Positions 53,204-62,429 of a stretch of DNA of 64,000 bases are shown piece by piece; the stretch's first letter is position 1, and each line of letters opens with the position of its first letter. A program made the translations under genes and the position numbers. The stretch covers positions 2,354,501 to 2,418,500 of the forward strand of contig NZ_CP070506.1 of assembly GCF_016925675.1 (NCBI RefSeq), in the 5' to 3' direction. The notes under the pieces were generated by a model, which did no database searches, was not told where the DNA came from, and worked only from the letters and a program-made list of their open reading frames with translations. The DNA is from Pseudomonas hygromyciniae. Its GTDB lineage: Bacteria > Pseudomonadota > Gammaproteobacteria > Pseudomonadales > Pseudomonadaceae.

Positions 53204-54531
53204 ATGCTCACTGTCATTCATCCCGCCCGCGAGTGGCGCTTGCGCCGTGACCAAAGCGTGCTGGACCAGGGCCAGGTCGACATCGGCAAATTTCATACGG
53301 GCATCGGTTCCCTTGACTTGCTGCGCGCCCTGCGCAGCAGCCGCCAGCGGCAACGGCCCCTGGCGCTTAACCTGCAGTGGCCGGCGGGCCTGGTGGCGGA
53401 TACCTACCTCGGCGCGCTGGAACAGGAAATCCACCTGGTTGGTTGCCACGTGGGCGGCCGGCAACCAGTGGATCAATTCCATCTGGGCGGCGCCACCCCG
53501 GCCATTGCCGACCTGCAACGCTTGATGGCGCACCTGCGCAGTCGCCTGCACTTTCTTGATCACGACCAAGGTGACTACAGCCTCGACCTCGACCCGTTGC
53601 ACACGGACTGGGCAACCATGGGTCTGTTGCGCGACCTGGGGTTCAATCACATCAATATCGGTGTGCCGGATGCCAGTGCCGAGGCCACGCCGTCGGTGGC
53701 CGGTTATCAGGATCCGGCGCCGATCCAGTCGCTGATCGACGCGGCGCGCACCTTCGGCTTTCGCTCGGTGAATGTTGACCTGGGCTACGGCCACGCCTGG
53801 CAGACTTGCGACAGTTTTGAAGCCAAGTTGGCCAGCCTGATCGCCCTGGAACCGGACCGCCTGCAAGTCTTCGATTATGCCCGGGCCCCACGGCGCTACC
53901 AGCAGCAGCCACGGCGTGTGCTGTCGTCGAATGCCGACAAATGTGGCATGCGCCGCATCGCTTTCCAGCGCCTGGAAGATGCCGGTTATCACTACATCGG
54001 CCTGGGACAGTTCGTGCGCCCCGACGACGACCTGGCGCTGGCCCAGGAGCGCGGGCACCTGAGCCGCAATTGCCAGGGTTTTACCCGTCACGGCTACTGC
54101 GACCATATCGGTTTTGGCCTGGGCGCCATCAGCCAGCTCGACACCCTGTATGCGCAAAACACCGAAGACCTGGCGCGCTATCGCCAGCATTTGGACAGCG
54201 ACCTGCTGCCCACCGCCCGTGGCTGGCGTTGCGAGGCCGGCGACCAGATCCGCCAGCACGTCATGGAGCGCCTGGCCTGTGACCTGGAGTTGGATATCCA
54301 GGCCCCTGGAGCGCCGCTATGGGGTAATTTTTTCCCTGCTACTTCTCGGCGATCTGGCCACTGCTGGAGCATTTGCATCAGGACGGCCTGATCGATCTGT
54401 CCGAGCGTTTCCTCTGTGTACTGCCCGCTGGCCGGCACCGGGTCGAAGCCCTCTGTGCGCTGTTTGACCGGGCAGGCAGCGCCGTCCCCCCTTGCTCCAA
54501 CGATGAGACCATCGACCATGAAAGCGTTTGA
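53204..54531 (+). pseudogene. HemN-like paralogue without radical-SAM cysteines, frameshifted near 3' end
   Basis: Start ATG 53204 with GGAGG upstream. The protein follows HemN along its length (RPLALNLQ, FHLGGATPAIADLQRLM, GFNHINIGVPD, YHYIGLGQFVRPDDDLALA, NCQGFTRHGYCDHIGFGLGA) but lacks the CxxxCxxC cluster motif, replaced by a segment around PAGLVADTY. It cannot be a normal radical-SAM enzyme. Near the end the frame is lost twice: at CCCC about 54303-54306 (three C in frame) and at TTTTTT about 54328-54333 (five T in frame); correcting both gives LERRYGVIFPCYFSAIWPLL and a stop at 54529-54531 that overlaps hemN. The net is two extra bases. Either a decayed copy or a regulatory/haem-binding relative. 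Confidence 0.85.
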
Positions 54532-55903
54532 GTTCAACCGGGCCCTGGTGCAGAAATACGACCGCCCGGGGCCGCGCTACACCTCGTACCCGACGGCGCC
54601 GCAGTTTCACGCAGCCTTCGCTTTGGACGATTACCAGCAGGCGGTCGCCGCCAGCAACCACGCGGTGACGCCCAAGGCGTTGTCGGTGTACATCCATATC
54701 CCGTTCTGCCAAAGCCTTTGCTACTACTGCGGCTGCCACAAGATCATCACGCGCAAGACCCACCGCGCCGTAGAGTACCTGAGCTACCTCAAGCGCGAAA
54801 TCCAGATGCAGGCGGCGCTGTTCGACCGTGCGCGGCCACTGACCCAGTTGCACTTGGGGGGCGGCACGCCGACCTACCTCGACGATGGGCAACTGGCCGA
54901 ATTGATGGACTGCCTGGCCCAAGGCTTCAGCCTGGATAGCAGCGATCGCCACGAGTTTTCCATTGAGGTGGACCCGCGCACCATCAGCGTCGAGCGGATC
55001 CACAACCTGCGCGGGCTGGGCTTCAATCGCCTGAGTTTTGGCGTGCAGGATTTTGATACCGATGTGCAGGCGGCAGTCAATCGTGTGCAGAGCGAAGAGC
55101 AGATCGTGCAACTGGTCTCGGCGGCGCGTGAGGCGCAGTTCAAGTCGATCAGTGTGGATCTGATTTACGGCCTGCCGTTGCAGACTGTGGCCAGTTTCGA
55201 CGTGACCCTGGGCAAGCTGATTGCCTTGCGCCCGGACCGCGTGGCGGCGTACAGCTATGCGCACCTGCCGACACAAATCCGCGCCCAGCGCATGATCCGC
55301 CCCGAAGACATGCCCCCCCCCGAGCGCAAGCTGGAACTGCTGGAGCTGACTATTCGCCGGCTGACCGAGGCGGGGTATGTGTATATCGGCATGGATCACT
55401 TTGCCTTGCCCGACGACGAACTGGCCCTGGCCCGGGCCAATGGCACCTTGCAGCGCAATTTCCAGGGCTATTCGACCCATGCCGATTGCGACCTGATCGG
55501 GCTGGGCGTCTCGGCCATCGGTAAGGTGGGTGACAGCTACAGCCAGAGCGTCAAGGAGTTGTCCCAGTACTACGCACGTATCGACGCCGGGTTGTTGCCG
55601 GTGCAGCGCGGCTACCGCCTGAACGCCGATGACGTGCTGCGCCGCGACGTGATCAACGGCCTGATGTGCCATGGGCGCATTGACTTTGCCGGGGTCGAGG
55701 CCGGGCATGCGATCCGCTTTACCGAATACTTCGCCCAGGCGTTGTCGCGGTTGGATGAGCAAGTGGCGGATGGCTTGCTGCATATCCAGGACGATGCCGT
55801 GCAGTTGCTGCCCCAGGGGCAGTTGATGGTGCGCAGCGTGGCGATGGCGTTCGATGCGTACTTGGGTGGGCAGCAGAAGGGGCAGTTTTCTCGTACGGTC
55901 TAA
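54518..55903 (+). CDS. hemN: Oxygen-independent coproporphyrinogen III oxidase HemN
   Basis: The 461-aa radical-SAM enzyme has the cluster Cys64, Cys68 and Cys71 in HIPFCQSLCYYCGCHK and the LGGGTPTYL and VDPRTISVERI stretches. It decarboxylates coproporphyrinogen III to protoporphyrinogen IX when oxygen is scarce. ATG 54518 overlaps the end of the HemN-like gene; the upstream frame has no HemN sequence. It should be ANR-controlled through the box at 53132. Confidence 0.96.
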   Translation: MKAFEFNRALVQKYDRPGPRYTSYPTAPQFHAAFALDDYQQAVAASNHAVTPKALSVYIHIPFCQSLCYYCGCHKIITRKTHRAVEYLSYLKREIQMQAALFDRARPLTQLHLGGGTPTYLDDGQLAELMDCLAQGFSLDSSDRHEFSIEVDPRTISVERIHNLRGLGFNRLSFGVQDFDTDVQAAVNRVQSEEQIVQLVSAAREAQFKSISVDLIYGLPLQTVASFDVTLGKLIALRPDRVAAYSYAHLPTQIRAQRMIRPEDMPPPERKLELLELTIRRLTEAGYVYIGMDHFALPDDELALARANGTLQRNFQGYSTHADCDLIGLGVSAIGKVGDSYSQSVKELSQYYARIDAGLLPVQRGYRLNADDVLRRDVINGLMCHGRIDFAGVEAGHAIRFTEYFAQALSRLDEQVADGLLHIQDDAVQLLPQGQLMVRSVAMAFDAYLGGQQKGQFSRTV

Positions 55904-55936
55904 TCACTCAGCACCCTCCTGTAGCGAGCGTGCTTG

Positions 55937-56071
55937 TTGTGGCGAGGGGGCTTGTCCCCCGCTGGGCTGCGCAGCAGCCCCAATAAGACCGCCGCTTTTT
56001 ATCAGGCAGACCGCAGCGCCTGGGTTTAGGGCTGCTGCGCAGCCCAGCGGGGGACAAGCCCCCTCACCACA
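55937..56071. repeat. About 135-bp long palindrome
   Basis: Arms GTGGCGAGGGGGCTTGTCCC and GGGACAAGCCCCCTCACCAC (third T/C change) with inner GGGCTGCGCAGCAGCCC. It is the GGGGGC variant of the long-palindrome family and lies between convergent hemN and the PF10118 gene. Confidence 0.87.
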
Positions 56072-56091
56072 AAAAGCCCCTTCACCACAGG

Positions 56092-56928
56092 TCAGGTATA
56101 GGCGCTGTTAGTGCGCTCTATCTCTTCGACCAGCTTATCGATCCCTTCCAGCCGTGCGCGGTTGTCGTGATCCCACGGATGAAACCCCGGCTTGAAGTAA
56201 TGCAGCCACGGCCGCGCCATGCGCGGGAATACGCCCTTGGGCCCGTAGAGAAACTTCAGCATCCGCCAGAACCCTTTCAGGTGCCCGCCCGCGCGGCGGT
56301 CGGCGATCAGCAGGCGCAGGTGGAAATCAAATACCACCAGCCAGAAAAACACCGTGGTAAACAGCATGGTTCCAGTGCGTAGCAGGTAACGCTTGGGCCC
56401 CGGTTTGATCACGCGGTTCCACACATCAAAGGCCACGGCCTTGTGCTCCGTTTCCTCAAGGGCGTGCCAATACCACATCTGTTGATACCCCTTGAGCGAA
56501 TCACCGAAACGCGTGGGGTCGCTGAGCAGGATTTCCGCGAGCATCGCCGTGTAGTGTTCCAGGGCGATGGTCACTGCCAGGTTGAAGGACGGCGGCAAGT
56601 GCTTCTTTTGCAGGTCGAGGATGAATTTCAACCGCCGGTCAAGCAGATGGGCCGGCAACCCGGCAGCTTGCAGCAGCTCGTTATAGGCCACGTGTTCACG
56701 GCTGTGCATGGCTTCCTGGCCGATAAAACCCTGGATCTCCTTCTTTAACGCCGGATCGTCGATGCGCTGGCGATAGTGGCGCACGCTGTCCATGAAGAAC
56801 AGTTCGCCCTGGGGAAACAGCAGTGACAGGGCATTGAAAAAATGTGTGATGAAAGGGCCTTGCTCGTGCCAGTCCTTGATGCGTTCGGCGGGCAGGGCAA
56901 AATGCAGGTCGCGGCGAATGGGCAGCAT
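56092..56928 (-). CDS. PF10118-type metal-dependent hydrolase (ferritin-like diiron candidate)
   Basis: The 278-aa helical protein has several Glu/His segments that could hold two metals: GQEAMHSREHVAYNE, ALEHYTAMLAEIL, YWHALEETEHKAVAFDVWN. One membrane-like helix (TGTMLFTTVFFWLVVFDFHL) follows. Its ATG overlaps the SDR stop (TAATG), so it is the third gene of the monooxygenase operon. The family name is metal-dependent hydrolase, but no substrate is known. Confidence 0.85.
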   Translation of the reverse strand: MLPIRRDLHFALPAERIKDWHEQGPFITHFFNALSLLFPQGELFFMDSVRHYRQRIDDPALKKEIQGFIGQEAMHSREHVAYNELLQAAGLPAHLLDRRLKFILDLQKKHLPPSFNLAVTIALEHYTAMLAEILLSDPTRFGDSLKGYQQMWYWHALEETEHKAVAFDVWNRVIKPGPKRYLLRTGTMLFTTVFFWLVVFDFHLRLLIADRRAGGHLKGFWRMLKFLYGPKGVFPRMARPWLHYFKPGFHPWDHDNRARLEGIDKLVEEIERTNSAYT

Positions 56929-57824
56929 TATGGCGACTCCTGTTCAGTGATGGGGTTGGGCAGCGGGGCCTTGCGCTTTTTCGGTGCCATGCGCCGGCTG
57001 GCGAACACCACCAGCGCCTGATACGCCGCCGGCAGCCAGCGTGCGAGCAAGTCCAGGGCATAGGCATCGCGGCCGATCAATACGCGGCGTTTGTTTTTGC
57101 GTACGCCGTGCAGGATCACCTTGGCAGCCTGGTCGGCGTCGGTGATAAACAGCTTCTCGAAGTCGGCGCGGGCTTGTTGTTCGCTATGGATCAGGAACCC
57201 GGTCATGTTCGCGTCGATCCGGCTGCTGCGGCAGATATCGGTACGGATCCCACCAGGATGCACACAGGTGGCCGAGACGCCGCTGCGTTGCAAATCCAAC
57301 TCCTGGCGCAGGGCCTCGGTGAAGCCGCGCACCGCGAACTTGGTGGCGTTGTAGCCGCTCATGCCAGGCTGGGCGAACAGGCCGAAGACGCTGGACGTGT
57401 TGACCACATGTCCGTCGCCGCTGGCCTTGAGGTACGGCAGGAACGCCTTGGTGCCGTAGACCACACCCCAGAAGTTGATGCCGACGATCCATTCCAGGTC
57501 GGTGTAGTCCACCCCTTCCACGGTGCTCGACAGGGCCACCCCGGCATTGTTGAAAATCAGGTTGACCTGGCCGTGCTCCGCCGCACAACTGGCCGCCCAA
57601 TCCTCCATGGCCTGGCGGTCGGCAACGTCCAGCTCGCGAAAGGTCACGCGCACTGGCGCCAGGGTGGCGTGCTGGATCAATTCCACGGTTTGTTGCAGGC
57701 CCGCCAGGTTCTTGTCCGCCAGCGCCAGGTGGCAACCTTCGCGCGCCAGGGCCAGGGCCAGGGCACGCCCCATGCCGGACGCGGCACCGGTGATGGCCGC
57801 CACACGGCCATTGAATGACTTCAT
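56928..57824 (-). CDS. Short-chain dehydrogenase/reductase
   Basis: The 298-aa SDR has the NAD(P) motif AITGAASGMGRALAL, the NNAG motif (LIFNNAGVALSS) and catalytic Ser-Tyr-Lys (NTSSVFGLF ... GYNATKFAVRG). ATG 57824 overlaps the monooxygenase stop (ATGA). In this context it could oxidise an alcohol to the ketone or aldehyde used by the monooxygenase, or act on the product. Confidence 0.93.
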   Translation of the reverse strand: MKSFNGRVAAITGAASGMGRALALALAREGCHLALADKNLAGLQQTVELIQHATLAPVRVTFRELDVADRQAMEDWAASCAAEHGQVNLIFNNAGVALSSTVEGVDYTDLEWIVGINFWGVVYGTKAFLPYLKASGDGHVVNTSSVFGLFAQPGMSGYNATKFAVRGFTEALRQELDLQRSGVSATCVHPGGIRTDICRSSRIDANMTGFLIHSEQQARADFEKLFITDADQAAKVILHGVRKNKRRVLIGRDAYALDLLARWLPAAYQALVVFASRRMAPKKRKAPLPNPITEQESP

Positions 57825-59422
57825 GACAGGCTTCCTTCTGCAGTGGCGTGAGGCTGCGCGAGGGGACGCGGCGCAGTGCCGGTCACCAGCGGCGTGACCT
57901 GATAGTCGCCCAGGGCGAACTGGCGGGTGACCTGTTTGAAGCGCCAGGTCGAACCGGGCCACAACGTGGTGTTTTTGCCGGTGCGCGGGTCGAGGTACCA
58001 ACTGCGGCAGCCACCGGTGTTCCAGATGGTGCGCTGGAGCTTTTGCTGGATCTGCTGGTTGTAGGCGCTTTCCACCGCCGGCTTGACGTCCACTGTGGCA
58101 ATTTGTTGGCGGCGCATCTGTTGCAGGGCATCGAGGATGTAGGTGACTTGCGCCTCGATCATCAGAATCATCGAGTTGTGGCCCAGCCCGGTGTTGGGCC
58201 CGACGATCAGGAACAGGTTCGGATAACCCGGCACGGTGGTGCCCTTGTACGCATGGGCGCCCTCGCGCCAGGTGTCCATCAGGTCGATGCCATCGCGCCC
58301 GATGATGCAGTCGCGGGGCAGGGGATCGCTGGCCTGGAACCCGGTGCCGAAGATCAGGCAGTCAGCCGGGTGCTTGATGCCATCGGCGGTGACGACCCCG
58401 TCGGCTTCGATCCGCAGCACGTTGTCGGTGACCACCTCGACATTGCTGCGCGACAGCGCCGGGTAGTAGTCATTGGAAATCAGCACGCGCTTGCAGCCAA
58501 TGGTGTAGTCCGGCCGCAGGATCTTGCGCAGGGAAGGGCGCGCCACTTGTTTGTGCAGATGGCGCAGGGCGATTTTCTGCACCATTTTCATCAGCCTCGG
58601 GTGCAGCGCAAACCCAACCACCCGACCTTCCAAGGCCCAGTAAAAGGTCCCGCGCACCAGGCGTTGGGTAAACGGCAAGTGTTTGAAAGCCCAGCGTTCG
58701 ACCCGTGAAATGGGGCGGTCCGGCTTGGGCATGATCCACGGCGGGGTGCGCTGGAACAGGTCCAGGTGCGCCACCTGCGGGGCGATCTGCGGCACGAACT
58801 GGATGGCGCTGGCGCCCGTGCCAATAACGGCCACGCGCTTGCCCTTCAACGAATAGTCGTGGTCCCACTGCTGGGAGTGAAAGCGCTTGCCCTTGAAGCT
58901 GTCCAACCCCGCGATATCCGGCAGCGCCGGGCGCGACAGGCCGCCCATCCCCGACACCAGCACCCGCGCACTGACGTGGCGGCCATTGCTGAACTGCAAT
59001 TGCCAGCGTTGCAGTTGCTCATCGAACACCGCCCGTTTCAGGCCCATGCCAAAACGCAGGTACGGCGCCAGCTCGAAGCGCTGTGCACAGTGTTCCAGGT
59101 AGGCGCGGATTTCCGCCTGGGGGGCGAACTGGCGGGTCCAGTGTGGGTTGGGCGCAAACGAAAACGAATAGACATGGGATTGCACATCACAGGCGCAGCC
59201 AGGGTAGTGGTTGTCGCGCCAGGTACCGCCCAGGGAATCAGCCTGTTCGGCGATGAAGAAGTCGTCGAGCCCGGCTTGTTTGAGTTTGATCGCCATGCAC
59301 AGGCCGGCAAAGCCTGAGCCAATGATCGCGATATCCACACAATCTGCCGGGCCGCTCGGCTGGGTAGAGGCATTCATAGGGTGTCCCTCGTGGGCTGTGG
59401 GCGCCTTACGGGTTTTTGACAT
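57821..59422 (-). CDS. Baeyer-Villiger-type flavin monooxygenase
   Basis: The 533-aa enzyme has FAD motif AIIGSGFAGLCMAIKLKQAG, the BVMO fingerprint FKGKRFHSQQWD (FxGxxxHxxxW) at about 178-189, NADPH motif VAVIGTGASAIQ and the typical GTWRDNHYPGCACDV. It inserts oxygen beside a carbonyl to form esters or lactones. ATG 59422 has AGGAG upstream. First gene of the SDR/PF10118 operon and divergent from an alpha/beta hydrolase and alkB, a grouping reminiscent of subterminal alkane or ketone oxidation. Substrate unknown. Confidence 0.93.
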   Translation of the reverse strand: MSKTRKAPTAHEGHPMNASTQPSGPADCVDIAIIGSGFAGLCMAIKLKQAGLDDFFIAEQADSLGGTWRDNHYPGCACDVQSHVYSFSFAPNPHWTRQFAPQAEIRAYLEHCAQRFELAPYLRFGMGLKRAVFDEQLQRWQLQFSNGRHVSARVLVSGMGGLSRPALPDIAGLDSFKGKRFHSQQWDHDYSLKGKRVAVIGTGASAIQFVPQIAPQVAHLDLFQRTPPWIMPKPDRPISRVERWAFKHLPFTQRLVRGTFYWALEGRVVGFALHPRLMKMVQKIALRHLHKQVARPSLRKILRPDYTIGCKRVLISNDYYPALSRSNVEVVTDNVLRIEADGVVTADGIKHPADCLIFGTGFQASDPLPRDCIIGRDGIDLMDTWREGAHAYKGTTVPGYPNLFLIVGPNTGLGHNSMILMIEAQVTYILDALQQMRRQQIATVDVKPAVESAYNQQIQQKLQRTIWNTGGCRSWYLDPRTGKNTTLWPGSTWRFKQVTRQFALGDYQVTPLVTGTAPRPLAQPHATAEGSLS

Positions 59423-59680
59423 CGGATGTGCTCCTTTTTTGTTTTTTGGCTTTTAGATAGAACACCATTGCAAAGAAAAAATTGTATTTATTATTTTAAA
59501 AAAGATTTTAAATAATCTACCTGAAAAATATCGCCTACGCTAGAACCTTGTCTTTTATGTGCGATTTGTCCGACGGACGAGCCTTTACGCACGCAGTTGA
59601 AGTCCAGGGTGTGGACGATGGCTGAGGTCCTGACCAATACCGGTCGGATCGCCAGCAGCAGGGAAGCCGAGGACCGAGCT
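59423..59680. promoter_or_regulatory. AT-rich divergent promoter region (BVMO operon and hydrolase)
   Basis: The region 59445-59540 is strongly AT-rich (runs such as TATTTATTATTTTAAAAAAG). It must drive both the BVMO operon and the hydrolase. No operator can be named; no AlkS- or GntR-type gene is in the window. Confidence 0.5.
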
Positions 59681-60679
59681 ATGGCTGTCGAGTGGGTTGT
59701 CGCTGCGGGTGTGTTTATAGCTGCGAGTGCGGCGTTATGGGGCTTGAGTGCCTGGATGACGCGCCGTATCGAAGCGGCTGTTCCAAGTAACGGGCGCTTT
59801 CTGGAGGTCGATGGCGAGCGCTTTCATTATGTAGAAGAGGGCAAAGGGCCGCCGCTGGTGATGATCCACGGCCTCATGGGCAGCAGTCGCAACCTGACTT
59901 ATGCCTTGTCTGCCCAATTGCGCGAGCACTTTCGGGTGATCACCCTGGACCGCCCCGGCTCAGGCTATTCCACCCGGCATAAAGGCACCGGTGCCGACCT
60001 GCAAAGCCAGGCCCGGCAAGTCGCGACCTTTATCCAGACCCTGGACCTGGGCCAGCCCCTGGTGCTGGGGCATTCCCTGGGCGGGGCGATTTCCCTGGCA
60101 TTGGCCCTGGATCATCCCCATGCGGTGTCCGGGCTGGTGCTGGTGGCACCGCTGACCCACCCCCAGCGCATGATCCCCCTGGTGTTTCTATCGTTGGCGG
60201 TGCGCCCGGGCTGGCTGCGGCGCTGGGTCTCACGAACGCTGACGGTGCCCATCGGCATGCTCACCAGCGGCGCAGTGGTCAAGGCGGTGTTTGCCCCCGA
60301 CCCGGCCCCGGCCGACTTCGCCACCCGTGGCGGTGGGATGCTGGGGATGCGCCCCGACAACTTCTATGCCGCCTCCACCGAAATCGGCCTGATCAATGAT
60401 TACCTGCCGGATATGGTCAAGCGCTACCCCCAACTACGCCTGCCCATCGGCCTGATCTATGGCTCGCGGGACAAGGTGCTGGACTTTCGCAAACACGGCC
60501 AGGCCCTGGCGGACAAGGTGCCGGGGCTCAAAATGCAGGTGGTCGAAGGCCGCGGCCACATGCTGCCAATCACCGCCACCGAACGGGTGGCAGCCCTGGT
60601 GGAGCAGGTGGCCAAGCGCAGCAAGCCGGTAGAAAGCGCCACCGTCCTGCACCCGCCATTTGCACTGGCGAGCAAATAA
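59681..60679 (+). CDS. Membrane-anchored alpha/beta hydrolase
   Basis: The 332-aa hydrolase has an N-terminal membrane anchor (VEWVVAAGVFIAASAALWGL), oxyanion region MIHGLMGSS, nucleophile Ser in LGHSLGGAISLAL, Asp in GSRDKVLDF and His in GRGHMLP. ATG 59681 follows GAGG at 8 nt; two upstream ATG or TTG candidates have weaker sites. It could hydrolyse the ester or lactone made by the divergent monooxygenase, by analogy with other Pseudomonas BVMO/esterase clusters. alkB follows on the same strand. Confidence 0.88.
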   Translation: MAVEWVVAAGVFIAASAALWGLSAWMTRRIEAAVPSNGRFLEVDGERFHYVEEGKGPPLVMIHGLMGSSRNLTYALSAQLREHFRVITLDRPGSGYSTRHKGTGADLQSQARQVATFIQTLDLGQPLVLGHSLGGAISLALALDHPHAVSGLVLVAPLTHPQRMIPLVFLSLAVRPGWLRRWVSRTLTVPIGMLTSGAVVKAVFAPDPAPADFATRGGGMLGMRPDNFYAASTEIGLINDYLPDMVKRYPQLRLPIGLIYGSRDKVLDFRKHGQALADKVPGLKMQVVEGRGHMLPITATERVAALVEQVAKRSKPVESATVLHPPFALASK

Positions 60680-61005
60680 TCGTGCACCCCACGGCGTGGT
60701 CGAGAGTCGGTAACGCTTGCCCTAGACACCTGACCGAATGGATGAAAAAGAGACTGCCCGGTCACGTAGAAAAGGCTTCGAAAAAAGTAGTTGACGACCT
60801 AACGGTTCCGCGCTATTTATTTAAAAAAAATATTTCAATATTTATTTTGAAATGATTTTTGAAATGCCTAAGAGCGAATAAAATAATGAAAAAAAACGCC
60901 TTTTATCGCATGGTTGATTTCAAGCGGCTTTCAGTGCCGCCTGAACCTGTTTGCCTCTTTTGCTTCGCCCTCCCTCCCTGCCGCGCAGAGCGCCCGGAGG
61001 CTGCC
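60680..61005. promoter_or_regulatory. Intergenic region upstream of alkB
   Basis: The 326-bp gap contains a markedly AT-rich stretch at about 60815-60865 (TTTATTTAAAAAAAATATTT), likely the alkB promoter. No RNA gene or clear operator was seen. In-frame extension of alkB upstream to 60859 exists but has no ribosome site. Confidence 0.5.
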
Positions 61006-62283
61006 ATGAATCAGACCCTGGCCGCCCCGCACGTCTGGACTGACGGTAAGCGCCACCTGTGGTGGCTCGGCATCATGCCTTTGGCAACCCCGCTATTGTC
61101 CGGCGCGTTGGCCATCACCACCGGTGTGCAAGAACTGTGGTGGGTCGGCGTACTGGTAATTTTCGGCCTGATTCCATTGATCGACGGCCTGCTCGGCGAA
61201 GACGTCAGCAACCCGCCGGAATCTGCGGTCAGCGGCCTTGAATCGCAGAAGTACTACCGCTGGATCGTCTACACCGGCGTGTTGCTTGTTATCTCCTCCC
61301 TGGTGATTACCGGTTGGCTGGCCGTCAGCGGCATCGACTGGATGATCAACGGTGGGCTGCTGCAACTCACGGCGTCCATGGACCCTTCGAGCTGGATGGC
61401 GCAAACCGCCAGCTTCCTGACTGCCCGGGTGCAACTGCACGGTGAAGTCAGTTGGTTCACCTACCTGGGCATGGCCATGTCCACCGGCGCCGCCACCGGC
61501 ATCGCGATCAACACCGCCCATGAACTGGGGCACAAGCCGCGCCTGCTGGAGATCGTGCTGGCCAAGATCACCCTGGCGCCGACTTTCTACGGGCACTTCT
61601 ACACCGAACACAACCGTGGCCATCACGTGCGCGTCGCCACCCCGGAAGATCCGGCCAGCTCGCGGCTGGGAGAGAGTTTCTGGGCGTTCCTGCCGCGCTC
61701 GGTGTGGTTCAGTGCGCGCTCGGCCTGGAACCTGGAACGCGAACGTCTGCGCAAGCTTGGCTTGCCAGCCTGGCACTGGAAGAACGGCGTGCTCAGCGCC
61801 TGGATGTACAGCGTGGTGTTGTGGGGCGCAATGATTGCCTGGCTGGGCGTGGCGGTGATTCCCTTTCTGTTGATCCAGGGCATCTACGGCTTCTCGTTGC
61901 TGGAAGTGGTGAACTATGTCGAGCACTACGGCCTTAAACGCCAGAAGTTGCCCAATGGTCGTTATGAGCGGTGTTCGCCGCGCCACTCCTGGAACAGTAA
62001 CCGTATTGTCACCAATATTTTTCTGTTCCAGTTGCAGCGCCACTCCGATCACCACGCCAACCCGACCCGCAGTTATCAGTCGTTGCGCCACTTTGATGAA
62101 TCGCCGCAACTGCCCTATGGCTACGCCAGCATGATCGTCTGGGCCTATATCCCTTACTTGTGGCGCCGGCGCATGGATCATCGGGTACTGCGGCACTATT
62201 CGGGGGATGTCACCCTGGCCAATATCCAGCCATCCAAACGCTTGAAGATACTGGAGAAGTACGGCAAAACCAGCACCTTCTAA
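61006..62283 (+). CDS. alkB: Alkane 1-monooxygenase AlkB
   Basis: The 425-aa membrane diiron hydroxylase has about six hydrophobic helices and all His motifs: HELGHK at 172-177, EHNRGHHVRVATPEDPASSR from 201, NYVEHYGLKRQ and LQRHSDHHANP near 345. It terminally hydroxylates medium or long n-alkanes using rubredoxin. ATG 61006 has GGAGG upstream. No rubredoxin or rubredoxin reductase gene is in the window, so electrons must come from elsewhere. Confidence 0.96.
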   Translation: MNQTLAAPHVWTDGKRHLWWLGIMPLATPLLSGALAITTGVQELWWVGVLVIFGLIPLIDGLLGEDVSNPPESAVSGLESQKYYRWIVYTGVLLVISSLVITGWLAVSGIDWMINGGLLQLTASMDPSSWMAQTASFLTARVQLHGEVSWFTYLGMAMSTGAATGIAINTAHELGHKPRLLEIVLAKITLAPTFYGHFYTEHNRGHHVRVATPEDPASSRLGESFWAFLPRSVWFSARSAWNLERERLRKLGLPAWHWKNGVLSAWMYSVVLWGAMIAWLGVAVIPFLLIQGIYGFSLLEVVNYVEHYGLKRQKLPNGRYERCSPRHSWNSNRIVTNIFLFQLQRHSDHHANPTRSYQSLRHFDESPQLPYGYASMIVWAYIPYLWRRRMDHRVLRHYSGDVTLANIQPSKRLKILEKYGKTSTF

Positions 62284-62429
62284 TGTGAATCAACCGTTGT
62301 AGGGCGCACTCGGGATCTGTGTATCGCGCAGGTTTTTATCGCCCACGGTTTGCCGGTTTCGAGTGCTGCTTAGTTGCAAGAAAGTTGTTTGACCCTAACA
62401 AAAATAAAATCAAGGGAAGGACGTACACC

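Noticed and set aside
53204-54391. The first HemN-like gene as an active second coproporphyrinogen oxidase
   Set aside because: The CxxxCxxC motif that binds the 4Fe-4S cluster is absent, so radical-SAM chemistry is not possible.
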